DNA of 64,000 nt. Source: Methanomicrobiales archaeon HGW-Methanomicrobiales-1 (GTDB lineage: Archaea > Halobacteriota > Methanomicrobia > Methanomicrobiales > Methanospirillaceae). The stretch is taken from contig PGYM01000002.1 in NCBI GenBank assembly GCA_002839675.1, positions 166,111 through 230,110 on the forward strand, in the 5' to 3' direction. Below are positions 17,385-26,191 of this stretch, piece after piece. The stretch's first letter is position 1. Every line of letters begins with the position of its first letter. The notes beneath the pieces are model-generated. The model searched no databases. It had not been told where the DNA came from and saw only the letters and a list, made by a program, of their open reading frames with translations. The position numbers and the translations under genes were made by a program.

Positions 17385-17849
17385 TTATGCCACCTCTCGG
17401 ACTACGATCTCAAGGTTCACGGATTCGCGGACCTTGGGGGTTGCTCGTCCCATTGCTCTTGGGAAGAATGCCTTCTGAGCCCGCCCGCGGCTTGCCGTGG
17501 CATGGATGATCTCTAAGTTTTCCGGGTCGAGACCAATGTACTCGGCATTCTTCTTTATCGATTCAAGGAGGCGGATATAGGCCTTTGATGCCTTGACCGG
17601 GTACCTGCCTGCATCCCAGTTACCGGGAAGACCACGCTTGTGGGCAACGTTCCGGTTAAATCGCCGGAACGGAATTGCCTTTTTCAAGGTGACGACCTGA
17701 TTCAGGTATGCAATTGCATCGTTCACATGCTGATGCCTGATGAACGTGGCAATTTCGATCGAATGCTTGGGCGACATATTCAGTTCGTTAGCCTTTCCTC
17801 TGGCTATGTCATCGCCTGCGATTTTCAGTGAATAATCAATTCGTGCCAT
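17385..17849 (-). CDS. rpl22: Ribosomal protein uL22
   Basis: Lines the peptide exit tunnel. The ATG at 17849 ([14 protein letters not shown]) fits the family start; in-frame GTG at 17858 and ATG at 17855 are possible, the latter overlapping the uS19 stop. [17 protein letters not shown]-type sequence ([15 protein letters not shown]), [16 protein letters not shown] and the beta-hairpin region at the C terminus are characteristic. Confidence 0.95.
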   Translation of the reverse strand: MARIDYSLKIAGDDIARGKANELNMSPKHSIEIATFIRHQHVNDAIAYLNQVVTLKKAIPFRRFNRNVAHKRGLPGNWDAGRYPVKASKAYIRLLESIKKNAEYIGLDPENLEIIHATASRGRAQKAFFPRAMGRATPKVRESVNLEIVVREVA

Positions 17850-17854
17850 TTCCA

Positions 17855-18274
17855 TCACTTCAGCGGAACGTACTTGCTTCCTCGTGTTGCACCGATACCG
17901 GCGCTTCCGTGAGAGATCTTCTTTCTGGTCAGTGCAAATTCACCGAGGTAGTGGAAGACAGACTCCGGCTGGAATTCCACCTTGAGGAACTCTTTGCCAT
18001 TGTAAATCTCGATGGTCTTGCCGATCATTTCCGGCATGACCAGCATCTCACGGAGATGTGTTCTGACTTTTTCATCGCCACTGCGAACCTTAGCGAGTAA
18101 TGTCTCTTCTCCACGGGAGAAACCGCGAACAATCTTGCGGCGGGGACGGGAAGGCATAAGCGGGAGGAGTTCGCTGATTCCCTTTGCCTTGAGCTCGTCT
18201 ATTGTAAAGCCGCGATAGGTGAACTCCTCACGCCGTCTTGGCATTCTCTTCTGTGTCTTTTTAGGTGCTGCCAT
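17855..18274 (-). CDS. rps19: Ribosomal protein uS19
   Basis: Small-subunit head protein. The ATG at 18274 gives [22 protein letters not shown]; an in-frame GTG at 18283 lies within the uL2 end and is less likely. Family signatures are [19 protein letters not shown] and [21 protein letters not shown], with the ending [19 protein letters not shown]. Confidence 0.96.
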   Translation of the reverse strand: MAAPKKTQKRMPRRREEFTYRGFTIDELKAKGISELLPLMPSRPRRKIVRGFSRGEETLLAKVRSGDEKVRTHLREMLVMPEMIGKTIEIYNGKEFLKVEFQPESVFHYLGEFALTRKKISHGSAGIGATRGSKYVPLK

Positions 18275-18279
18275 ACCCT

Positions 18280-18996
18280 TCACTTCCTGCTCTTACCTGT
18301 CCTGCGTGCAGCCACATGCCCTACAGTCCTGCCTGGAGATGTGCCTCTCGCAACAGTCTTCGGGCGACCAGTGTGCTGGTGTCCACCGCCACCGAACGGG
18401 TGGTCGATAACGTTCATTGCGACACCACGGACGCGTGGCCAGTTGGATGCGGTGTTCTGCATCTTATGGTGCTTGTTGCCTGCTTTGACAAACGGCTTGT
18501 CTACGCGACCGCCACCGGCTACGATACCGATAGTTGCACGGCAGCGGTGGTTGAACCACTTGGTCTTGCCGCTGGGCATCTTAATACCGACCCGGTCTTC
18601 TATTTTATCAACGACAACTGCCTGGACTCCTGACGCCCTGACAAACTTGCCGCCATCATTGGGGCGGGCTTCGATATTGCAGATGTAGGTACCGGTCGGG
18701 ATGTGCTGGAGAGTGAGTGTGTTTCCGTTCTTCACTTCTCCGCTGGAACCCCAGGTGATAACTTCTCCGATTCCGAGCCCTTCGGTCACAAGCATATAAA
18801 CCTTGGATCCACTCTCGAGTTTGACGAGTGCAATAGGTGCATTGCGGGCCGGGTCGTGCTCGATGTCGATAACACTGCCGGTGATATTCTGTGTGTCGTC
18901 ACCGATGTGTTTCAACTCTGCTTTGTAACGGTGGGATGGCGCCCGGTATGTCGGACCTCCTTTTCCACGCGCTTGTGTAGTAATGCGATGTCCCAT
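18280..18996 (-). CDS. rpl2: Ribosomal protein uL2
   Basis: Core large-subunit protein of 238 residues needed for peptidyl-transferase assembly. The C-terminal signature GVAMNVIDHPFGGGGHQHTG is diagnostic. The N terminus MGHRITTQARGKGGPTYRAPS is the archaeal form. Located after uL23 in the S10-type cluster. Confidence 0.97.
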   Translation of the reverse strand: MGHRITTQARGKGGPTYRAPSHRYKAELKHIGDDTQNITGSVIDIEHDPARNAPIALVKLESGSKVYMLVTEGLGIGEVITWGSSGEVKNGNTLTLQHIPTGTYICNIEARPNDGGKFVRASGVQAVVVDKIEDRVGIKMPSGKTKWFNHRCRATIGIVAGGGRVDKPFVKAGNKHHKMQNTASNWPRVRGVAMNVIDHPFGGGGHQHTGRPKTVARGTSPGRTVGHVAARRTGKSRK

Positions 18997-19006
18997 TTTT
19001 CCCCAC

Positions 19007-19255
19007 CTACATTATGCCAAGCCGGCTCAGAATTTCCTCGGCTGCTTTTTCGTTCTCAAAGCTCACGGTGGCTTTCTTTTCACCGTGCATGTTCATGAGA
19101 GTGCAAACGCTCTTTACCTTCTGTCCGAACGTCTTTTCCATCTCGCGTTTGATGGAGATCTTTGTTGCCTGACGGTTAACGAGGAACTGGAGTTTGCTCT
19201 GGTTCTCTAACAGGACCATCGCCTTTTCAGTTACAAACGGGTATTTCAGAACCAT
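19007..19255 (-). CDS. rpl23: Ribosomal protein uL23
   Basis: Protein at the tunnel exit that docks SRP and chaperones. The 82-residue product begins MVLKYPFVTEKAMVLLE and has KISIKREMEKTFGQKVKSV. Its start directly follows the uL4 stop. Confidence 0.96.
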   Translation of the reverse strand: MVLKYPFVTEKAMVLLENQSKLQFLVNRQATKISIKREMEKTFGQKVKSVCTLMNMHGEKKATVSFENEKAAEEILSRLGIM

Positions 19256-20002
19256 TTATCTCCCCTCCAGCCGGACGAGTGCACTTTCGGTCCATACGGT
19301 CAGGCGTCCTGCCAGCATACCGGGTGCAAGGTGCTCTACATTCAGTTGGTCTACAGTCACTACATCGACACCGGAAAGGTTGCGTGCTGCACGCAGCGGT
19401 GTTCCGGCAGTGACGATGAGCAGGCTCTTTCGCTGCTTGAACCGGCGACCGCGCATCTTGCCTCTCCCGGCTTTGACTTTCTTGCTGTCCTTTGACCGCT
19501 CAACATCTCCGTAGAGACCTGCTGTAGTGAGGGCGGTGATGACATCTGCTGTCTTGTCAAGAGACTCAAACTTGTCCTCGAGGACAAACGGGGCTGCGCC
19601 ATTGAAGATGTGGCCTCTTCCCCTGATGAGTTCTTCACAGATGCTTGCTGCAACCGCAGAGCGGAATGCCTTCTGTTTTTCCTTCTGGTTGATCTCTTTG
19701 ATCAGTATTTTGGCTACTTTCGGGGGGTGTGCTTCACGCCCGCCCTTTGCCTGCGGAACCTTGGCTGCCCGTGAACCGTTTTTGAGACGGGGCACGTGCG
19801 ATGAACCACGACCGCTTCCCCAGCCTACTGCTGACGAGCAGATGCCGGCAAACGGGTTAGTCCCGTGCGGCTGCCTGCGGGTGCTCTGGAGGGCCATGAC
19901 TGCCTTTTTGATCAGATCGGGGCGGTATGCTTCGGAAAAGAGTTCCGGAAGTTCAATGTCTTTTACAACGCCGCCATCAAGTGTTTTAACCTGTGCTTTC
20001 AT
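19256..20002 (-). CDS. rpl4: Ribosomal protein uL4
   Basis: Large-subunit protein of 248 residues with a long loop reaching the exit tunnel. QSTRRQPHGTNPFAG, GWGSGRGSSHVPRLKNGSRAAKVPQAKGG (key part GSGRGSSHVPRL) and GRGKMRGRRFKQRKSLLIV are typical of the archaeal form (L1e/L4e). Confidence 0.97.
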   Translation of the reverse strand: MKAQVKTLDGGVVKDIELPELFSEAYRPDLIKKAVMALQSTRRQPHGTNPFAGICSSAVGWGSGRGSSHVPRLKNGSRAAKVPQAKGGREAHPPKVAKILIKEINQKEKQKAFRSAVAASICEELIRGRGHIFNGAAPFVLEDKFESLDKTADVITALTTAGLYGDVERSKDSKKVKAGRGKMRGRRFKQRKSLLIVTAGTPLRAARNLSGVDVVTVDQLNVEHLAPGMLAGRLTVWTESALVRLEGR

Positions 20003-20008
20003 CTCTGA

Positions 20009-21022
20009 TCACCCCTGCTTGCTCTGGACGCTCACAAACTGGATTGCGGGCATCTTGACAACTTGTTCACCGAGACGAATTGCCGGGCGGATACGTACAA
20101 GACGCTTGACCGGACCGGGTATCGATCCCTTGACCAGAACATACGGGCTCTTTAAAACACCATAGTGAAGGAATCCACCTGCTGGTGTGATTTCACTGGC
20201 ATTCTCGCTGACTTTTAAGATCCGCTTGTTGAATTCAGTGCGCTGCTGGAATCCCAGCTGACCAATCTGGGGGACCTGCCACCTTACATGGTGGGGGTTC
20301 CATGGTCCAAGAGTACCGATATGTCGTTCTTTCTTGCCGCGAGAGTGCTTGCGTTTGCGCAGTGCGATACCCCAGCGCTTTACAGCACCCTGGGTACCTT
20401 TACCGGTTGTGATCGCCGTAATATCGGCAAACGCGCCGGTCTGGATGACATTATCTAACGTGATCTCTTGTCCTAAGAGACCCTGCGCAAATTCAAACAA
20501 TTTCGCGATATCGCCACCGCCGACCTTGATTTCCATAAGGTCGGGGACTTTCTTGGGAACTCCGGAAAGGGCTGCGGGTTGTGTGTAGGTAACCGCATGG
20601 ATCTCTGCAACAATACCGGCTGTAATTGCATCTGCAAATTTTTTCTGCGCGGCTTCTTTGTTGTAATCCTTGGGCATAGTGATCCTGCGTCCAAGAACTG
20701 CATCGAGCGGGTCTGCCCAGATTTCGGTCAGGGCATGTTTACCGTATGTATCACGGGAGTATGCGCGGATTGCAGCCACTTTCATCGAGGGTATTTCAAT
20801 AACGGTGACGGGCACCATTATCTCCTTACCTTCGGTGGGGCTGGTCTTGCGATCGTCCACCATGATAACATGCGTCATACCTACTTTGTATCCTGCAAAT
20901 CCCTGCAGCATCGGTGCCCCTTCGGTAACGGGCCACGACTGGTACTTCGGGATTGGGCTCTTTGCACGCTTTCTCGGGCTGAATGCAAGAGAACCACGGC
21001 GGGGTCTGTTAATTTTTGGCAT
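20009..21022 (-). CDS. rpl3: Ribosomal protein uL3
   Basis: First gene of the S10-type operon here and a key early assembly protein near the peptidyl-transferase centre. The 337-residue archaeal form starts [36 protein letters not shown] and [23 protein letters not shown] are diagnostic. The long region before it (21023-21680) should contain the operon promoter and a hairpin-rich segment. Confidence 0.97.
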   Translation of the reverse strand: MPKINRPRRGSLAFSPRKRAKSPIPKYQSWPVTEGAPMLQGFAGYKVGMTHVIMVDDRKTSPTEGKEIMVPVTVIEIPSMKVAAIRAYSRDTYGKHALTEIWADPLDAVLGRRITMPKDYNKEAAQKKFADAITAGIVAEIHAVTYTQPAALSGVPKKVPDLMEIKVGGGDIAKLFEFAQGLLGQEITLDNVIQTGAFADITAITTGKGTQGAVKRWGIALRKRKHSRGKKERHIGTLGPWNPHHVRWQVPQIGQLGFQQRTEFNKRILKVSENASEITPAGGFLHYGVLKSPYVLVKGSIPGPVKRLVRIRPAIRLGEQVVKMPAIQFVSVQSKQG

Positions 21023-21130
21023 GTGTTAATCAATCCTTTTTTGCGTGTAGGTTATTCTGATTGCGACACGAATTTGAGATTAATCCGAGCTTTTGAAACA
21101 AATTTTGTTCCAGAAACTAACACGCGACAC

Positions 21131-21510
21131 GGAGAATGAACCCATTAACAACCATCAGCGAAATCAATCCGTAGTAACGGATTGCTGACTCTGGTGACTG
21201 ATGCTGGTTTTTCGTCCGTAATTTAGGGGATGCAACAGAATTGCATCACTGTGCCGATGTGCTCCGGCATTCCTGTCTCGCGAAAGAAGATCCTGATATT
21301 GGCGCATCCACTTGCTGCTTGGTGCAGCAGAGGGAACGGGCTCGTTGCACGAACGTCGACCCATGCGTCCTAATCAGACCCACTCTGTCAGCCTGTTGTG
21401 ACGAATCACAACTCCTTCTCGGTTTACCCCTCCCTTATGGGGAGAGGCACCAATCGAGGAACACCCACGGCACAACCGTTATTCTTTGTGTCTGGAGATA
21501 CGGTTCCGCC
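21131..21510. other. Hairpin-rich non-coding region before the S10 operon, candidate structured RNA or leader
   Basis: The 658-base gap 21023-21680 has no convincing gene. Several stable hairpins follow one another: 21165-21184 (8-bp stem CAATCCGT/ACGGATTG), 21229-21247 (7-bp stem GATGCAA/TTGCATC), 21251-21270, 21313-21329 (TGCTGC/GCAGCA), 21337-21363, 21395-21412 (GTTGTGA-CGAA-TCACAAC) and 21418-21458 (two-part stem CTCGGTT/AATCGAG enclosing a seven-pair C-rich stem with one bulged A). I could not match it to SRP RNA (found elsewhere), RNase P RNA or tRNA. It is either a free-standing non-coding RNA or part of the leader of the ribosomal operon; the strand is not settled. TATA-like sequences on the minus strand near 21605-21620 and 21520-21530 would allow transcription toward rpl3. 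Confidence 0.5.
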
Positions 21511-21680
21511 GTTTCAAGAGATCAAAAATATGCTTTTCATCTGAAAAACATACTGATTCTCGATAGGATAACCTCATATCGGCTTCCATAATGATTGTAG
21601 AGAAGAAGATATAAATATATGCCAGAGGGGTGTCGGTTTTTCACCGGGGAGAAAACAACCACGTGCGGCGAATGGGATTA

Positions 21681-22085
21681 TTATCCGAAATAGAGTTCTC
21701 CCTGATCGGTGATATACACCACAATATCCTCGCACATGCACCGGGCCTTGCAGCACTGGGGGCGCGCTTCCCGGATACGGTTGATCAAGGATATGGTATC
21801 GTATTTGACTTTGATATTGATCTTTTCTGCTTCACCGAATACAATGGCAGGAACATCGAACAGGTCCGTACCTGAGGGAATGGTGCAGAGATGAGTGGCA
21901 TCGAGGGTGTAAAGGAACTCAAGCGTCTCTTTTGCACGACGAATATTTTCCATAGCACTCTTTTCTATAGTGCAGACATTGGCTTTGGATGTGGAAATAA
22001 TATCGGCGATCTGTTGCTGGGTCAGCCCCTGTTTCCGGTACCTGAGAACCTCCATCTGACGATCAGTAAGCAGCCCATCTTTCAT
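21681..22085 (-). CDS. tfx: Tfx family DNA-binding protein
   Basis: The 134-residue protein has an N-terminal helix-turn-helix (about residues 8-45: LTDRQMEVLRYRKQGLTQQQIADII, key part KQGLTQQQIADIISTSKANV) and the Tfx C-terminal region with GTDLFDVPAIVFGEAEK. Tfx was described in Methanothermobacter as a regulator binding downstream of the fmdECB promoter. A Cys cluster CCKARCMC near the C terminus could bind a metal or respond to redox. It is divergent from mtd, with their starts 200 bases apart, so control of mtd is plausible but not shown. Confidence 0.82.
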   Translation of the reverse strand: MKDGLLTDRQMEVLRYRKQGLTQQQIADIISTSKANVCTIEKSAMENIRRAKETLEFLYTLDATHLCTIPSGTDLFDVPAIVFGEAEKINIKVKYDTISLINRIREARPQCCKARCMCEDIVVYITDQGELYFG

Positions 22086-22231
22086 GGAAAATAGTATTCC
22101 GGTAGAACTTAAACACTTTTCGTTAACTCAGGTATACTGAGGACTTATGACCAGGCTGACTGCAGCAGAATATCGCCGGGCAGAGAAAACGAATTCTGGA
22201 TTTTTTCGACGTAAAATGACATTTCAAAATG

Positions 22232-22239
22232 TTTATATG
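22232..22239 (+). promoter_or_regulatory. TATA box of mtd
   Basis: TTTATATG lies about 55 bases before the mtd start, preceded by an A-rich BRE-like stretch (CAAAATG). Transcription would begin near 22260, leaving a short leader. A strong ribosome binding site GAGGTGA at 22274-22280 precedes the ATG. Confidence 0.6.
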
Positions 22240-22286
22240 AATACTAGGCCATAATATCGTGTTATAACAAATCGAGGTGAAAATAG

Positions 22287-23126
22287 ATGGTTGTTAAAGT
22301 AGGAGTTGCCAAGCTCGGCAACATCGCAAGTGGTGTAATGGCAGAACTGCTTCTCGATGAGAGAGCAGACCGTGAAGACATGCAGACATTCATGGCGACC
22401 AGCGGCACAAAACTCGAGCCGGCTGATGTTGACCGTGTTGTTTCCAACCTGAAGGCATACAAACCTGACTTCTGTATTGTTGTCTCCCCCAACGGGGTTC
22501 TCCCCGGCCCAACCGGTGCCCGCGAACAGCTCGCAGCAGCAGGTATCCCGGTCATCATCATCACTGATGATGTAACCACCAAGAAGGAATGGGAAGGAGT
22601 CAAGGCAAGCACTTTCGGCTACATTATCATGAAGGCAGACTCCATGATTGGTGCCCGCAGAGAGTTCCTTGACCCCACCGAGATGGCCGACTTCAACGGC
22701 AACCTTGTGAAAGTGCTGGCACTTACCGGTGCATTCCGCAAGATGCAGCTTGCTATTGATCTGGTCATCGACCAGGTGAAGGCAGGAAAGAAGGGCGCAG
22801 AACTTGTGCTCCCCAAGATCGTCATGACCACCGACAAGGCAGTCGACGGCGAATTTACCAACAACTATGCACTCGCAAAGGCACGCGCTGCCCACGAGAT
22901 TGCAATGGCCGTTGCAGGACAGAACGTCAAGGGCTGCTTCATGACCAAGGAATGGGAGAAATACATCCCCATAGTTGCCAGCGCTCACGAAATGATGAGA
23001 TGCGCAGCAGCACTCTGCGATGAAGCCCGCGAGATCGAGAAGGCCGGCGACAGCATTATGCGCAAGCCCCACAAGAAAGACGGCACACTCGTCTGCAAGA
23101 ACAAACTCGTTGCAAAATTCGAGTAA
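22287..23126 (+). CDS. mtd: F420-dependent methylene-tetrahydromethanopterin dehydrogenase
   Basis: Reduces methenyl-H4MPT to methylene-H4MPT with reduced coenzyme F420, a central step of CO2 reduction to methane. The 279-residue length is standard, and [29 protein letters not shown], of which [13 protein letters not shown] is the hallmark, plus [16 protein letters not shown] and [22 protein letters not shown]-type ending ([14 protein letters not shown]) identify it clearly. Promoter and ribosome binding site are strong, as expected for an abundant enzyme. It meets the galT-like gene tail to tail with a 7-base gap rich in T. Confidence 0.98.
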   Translation: MVVKVGVAKLGNIASGVMAELLLDERADREDMQTFMATSGTKLEPADVDRVVSNLKAYKPDFCIVVSPNGVLPGPTGAREQLAAAGIPVIIITDDVTTKKEWEGVKASTFGYIIMKADSMIGARREFLDPTEMADFNGNLVKVLALTGAFRKMQLAIDLVIDQVKAGKKGAELVLPKIVMTTDKAVDGEFTNNYALAKARAAHEIAMAVAGQNVKGCFMTKEWEKYIPIVASAHEMMRCAAALCDEAREIEKAGDSIMRKPHKKDGTLVCKNKLVAKFE

Positions 23127-23133
23127 ATTTATT

Positions 23134-24063
23134 TTATTTTTTCTCTTTTTTGTAGAATTTTCCCAGGTCTTCGGGAAGCGTCATTATTACTGGTTCCAAG
23201 TGGAGCCGTTCCATGAAGGCGGAATCACTTGTTGATGAAGGGTTGGGATTGATCCGGGAAATCATGGAGCAGAACGCCCGGAATCCGTGATCATTGCCCG
23301 TCTTGTCAAAAAATAGCGACATATTGAACGCATGGGTTCCCAGTTCCCGGTATAATGCGATGATCTCGAGGATCCCCTGCGCTATAAGATCAACGTAACT
23401 TTCCAGTCCATCAAGCGTGGAGATGGGCAGGATTCCCCGTACCTCGCGCTCGCCCAGGGGAACCGCATGGGCAGACCAGAGAATCTCATCACCGAACAGG
23501 TACCGGTCGGTGGTTTTTTCCTGCTCCCTCACCGCATCCCAGTAGTTCCTGCCTTGTGTTTTTCGGTACTGCTCACTTGCGGAAAGATAGAGATCTACAA
23601 TATGTGATGGGCGGGAATCTGACAAACCCTGCATATGAGGATGGACCAGACTCGCCCCTGCGGATGGCAAAAAGTTCCAGTTGATGCTGGGGTAGCCATC
23701 TACTGGCCGGAGTGCCTCGATCTGGGAGAGAAGGGCATCAACAACGTGTTGCCTGCTGAAGGTGACGACCGCATGTTCACGGGTCATAACCGTTACCACA
23801 TGGCCTTCCCCGAAAGGAAAAAGGTTGGGAAACGTGACGCTTTCACCGCGGATGATCCGGGTGCCATCGGGAAATGTTGGGGTTACTGTCATTACTGTAT
23901 CACGGCAGAACGGGCAACCCTCCGCATTTGATGGCAGGTATAATGCCTGATCGATCTGTCGCTTTAGACGGCCCGGACTGATCCTGCACCGGAGGCCGGT
24001 GAGATGCTCCCCACGATACTGTAACGTGCCCCTGCCGGTGACAACTTCCCTTACCGAAAACAT
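23134..24063 (-). CDS. GalT-like nucleotidyltransferase (HIT superfamily)
   Basis: The 309-residue protein resembles galactose-1-phosphate uridylyltransferases. It has a CPFC zinc knuckle at 50-53, the substrate-site segment FPNLFPFGEGH at 78-88 and the active-site motif HPHMQ at 141-145 with the catalytic histidine. It is shorter than classical GalT (about 350) and the segment after HPH lacks other landmarks, so it belongs to the GalT-like archaeal branch; the sugar-1-phosphate or nucleotide it acts on is not known. It may supply UDP-sugars for surface glycans. Confidence 0.78.
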   Translation of the reverse strand: MFSVREVVTGRGTLQYRGEHLTGLRCRISPGRLKRQIDQALYLPSNAEGCPFCRDTVMTVTPTFPDGTRIIRGESVTFPNLFPFGEGHVVTVMTREHAVVTFSRQHVVDALLSQIEALRPVDGYPSINWNFLPSAGASLVHPHMQGLSDSRPSHIVDLYLSASEQYRKTQGRNYWDAVREQEKTTDRYLFGDEILWSAHAVPLGEREVRGILPISTLDGLESYVDLIAQGILEIIALYRELGTHAFNMSLFFDKTGNDHGFRAFCSMISRINPNPSSTSDSAFMERLHLEPVIMTLPEDLGKFYKKEKK

Positions 24064-24328
24064 GCCTGTTCAGGATTATATTTCCGACAGGATCTGATAG
24101 TCGTTTGCACTTGAGCCGTTAAGTCCACCCGCTGGTTCCGCGGTCTGATCGCACTGCCGTCAATCGCTTTCCTATACCAGTTACCGTGCAATTCTCGTGA
24201 AAATGGGCAGACCCGGTATCGCATCTTTTGTGTTCAGTTCAATGCACAATATCCTTTTTTTTATCGCACTTTTTGCCAGACCCTGCTCAAAAAATTTCAG
24301 GTAGGGTACGGGGGTGTTAGTAAACCTG

Positions 24329-24358
24329 CCAACAGTTGGATAATTATCCAACTGTTGG
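24329..24358. promoter_or_regulatory. Perfect 30-bp palindrome, candidate operator
   Basis: The half site CCAACAGTTGGATAA is followed immediately by its exact complement TTATCCAACTGTTGG. Part of it (GTTGGATAATGATCTAAC) recurs as an imperfect inverted repeat at 24354-24371. It lies in a 710-base gene-free stretch (24064-24773) between the convergent ends of the galT-like gene start side and mer, with nothing else clear in that stretch except T- and G-runs. It could bind a dimeric regulator or be a transcribed hairpin. Confidence 0.6.
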
Positions 24359-24773
24359 ATAATGATCTAACAGCAAATCCTTTTATCCGGCGTAACGATC
24401 CGCACGAGGGATCCAAGGTTCGATTGAAAAAAAATGAGCGGGGGGTGAGGGGGTGATTGAATTTTTTTTGCCGGAGATCGATCGCAATGTAAAATTTTCT
24501 GCAGGACATGGCTTCCGGGTCCTGCGCTTGTGCATGTGCCCGCATGGGATACGGACCGGTCCATAGTGTTCCCAGCCAATAAACGAGGTGCGTTATTAGT
24601 CTGCGGAATTTGAGAAAGCCACGCCCATTTTATGTTTCGAAATCCCGGTAACAGCCAAACAAGTAAGGTGAAAAGGTCACGGAAGGAAAATAGAAAGAAA
24701 AAATGATTGATAATATCTGTCAGAAACGGGTGCTCCTTTTTTAAAAAGCACACTGGCAGGTATTGTTCCGCGC

Positions 24774-25760
24774 TTATACGACGTATTTGCCGAGGAGGCG
24801 GATCGAGTTGGTCATGTCGGGGCCAAGGGGTGAGCCGAAGATGATCTGGGTGACACCGGCCTTGGTGAGGTCTTCGCATTTCTGCTTGACCATGTCAGGG
24901 GTTCCTGCAATGGTGAATGCATCGATCTCTTTATCTCCAACGAGTTCTCCAACGGTCTTGAAGTCGAACTTTCCGAGTGCTGCCTTGATCTTCGCAACAT
25001 TGGCAAGGTCGAGTCCGTGGCGGGTGAGCAGAGGTTCCGGTGAGCCGGCTGCAATAAATGCTGCAACAATCTTTGCTGCATTGCGGGCCTTCTTCTCGCT
25101 CTGGTCAATGGACATTGCAGTGTATGCACCGATGTCAAAGTTCTTCTTGCCTACCTTTTCGGTGGCTGCCTTGATGATCGGGATTGCAACGGCGAAATCC
25201 TTGGGGTTGGATGCATTGATCAATGCACCGTCACCAATTCTTCCGGCAAGGTCAAGGACCTTGGGGCCCTGTGCACCGATGTACATCGGGATACCCTTCT
25301 TTCCGGGCAGGGTGACACCGGTCAGCTTTGCTCCGTCATAGTCAAAGAACTGCATTCCTGACTTCTTGACTTCTTCACCGGCACAGAGCTTGCGGATCTG
25401 CACAACAGCTTCCTCGAGGCGTCCGACTGGCTTGTCGGGGCTGATTGCCAGCTTCGGGAGCGTGGAGAGGTCACCGGGACCAATCCCGAGGACTGCGCGT
25501 CCATCGGAGATCTCATTCAGCGTGCAGGCAAAGGATGCCATTGCTGCTGGGGTGTCGGTAAATGCGTTCATGATACCCGGTCCCATCTTAAGGGACGAAG
25601 TCGCCAGCGCGATGGCAGCGAGAGTGGGGTAGCAGTGGCGGTTGTTGTAGTGGTTTGTGATCCATGCGAAATCGATGTCTTTGGATTCTGCAAGTTTACA
25701 ATAGTTGACAACTTGCTTTACGTTGACATTTCCTGGTACAAATTCAATTCCATATGTCAA
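24774..25760 (-). CDS. mer: F420-dependent methylene-tetrahydromethanopterin reductase
   Basis: Reduces methylene-H4MPT to methyl-H4MPT with reduced F420, the step between Mtd and Mtr. The 328-residue product is a luciferase-like TIM barrel; FAWITNHYNNRHCYPTLAAIA, VLGIGPGDLSTLPKL and AGVTQIIFGSPLGPD are typical. The family start TYGIEFVPGN is reached only from a TTG codon at 25758-25760; no ATG or GTG is available in frame nearby, and GAGGTGA lies about 7 bases before it. A TATA-like TTTATTTAAA occurs at 25797-25806 on the same strand. Confidence 0.97.
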   Translation of the reverse strand: MTYGIEFVPGNVNVKQVVNYCKLAESKDIDFAWITNHYNNRHCYPTLAAIALATSSLKMGPGIMNAFTDTPAAMASFACTLNEISDGRAVLGIGPGDLSTLPKLAISPDKPVGRLEEAVVQIRKLCAGEEVKKSGMQFFDYDGAKLTGVTLPGKKGIPMYIGAQGPKVLDLAGRIGDGALINASNPKDFAVAIPIIKAATEKVGKKNFDIGAYTAMSIDQSEKKARNAAKIVAAFIAAGSPEPLLTRHGLDLANVAKIKAALGKFDFKTVGELVGDKEIDAFTIAGTPDMVKQKCEDLTKAGVTQIIFGSPLGPDMTNSIRLLGKYVV

Positions 25761-25796
25761 GGTTAGTTCACCTCATGGAGTATTATCGTACACGCG

Positions 25797-25806
25797 TTTA
25801 AATAAA
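25797..25806 (-). promoter_or_regulatory. TATA box of mer
   Basis: TTTATTTAAA on the minus strand lies about 40 bases before the TTG start, which predicts a very short leader holding the GAGGTGA site. The rest of the 431-base gap up to 26191 is AT-rich and shows no supported gene. Confidence 0.5.
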
Positions 25807-26191
25807 TTATGATTTTATGTTGACGTATTTGGAACTCTCCCGGAAAAAAAGCCCATTCTGACGTTTTTTAAATAAAAAACCCTGAATCGTGAGTCCGATC
25901 GGAGGTGAACGCAGGAAGATCCAGTCATTCGATTGGCAGAAGTATGTTTTTTATAAAAACAGTTTGTTCAAAAAACAGGTTTCATGAAAAACAACCGGTT
26001 CCTGCATTTCTGTCCTTTGGAAAATATAAAAAAAATTATGACCCTTCAATACCAGATATAGGAAAACAGGGAGATTCCTGTTCATGGAGCAACAAACCTT
26101 TTTTTTTATCAGATGGTATTATCCTATAAGATATTGAACTTCGAACAATCTATTGTACATATCGTATAACCGGGCTTAACAAGGGACGTGC

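Noticed and set aside
21164-21364. 66-codon frame in the hairpin region before the S10 operon
   Set aside because: It crosses several stable hairpins and shows no family similarity.
22233-23072. A 279-codon frame opposite mtd
   Set aside because: Antisense shadow of mtd caused by codon bias; Cys/His-rich translation and no ribosome binding site.
24367-24879. A 170-codon open frame opposite the end of mer
   Set aside because: Composition is unlike a protein (Pro/His/Arg-rich), it overlaps mer and has no recognisable domain.
25905-26129. 74-codon frame before the CetZ-like gene with GGAGGTGA just ahead
   Set aside because: The start codon lies inside the GGAGGTGA itself, the translation shows no domain and is AT-biased; not supported.
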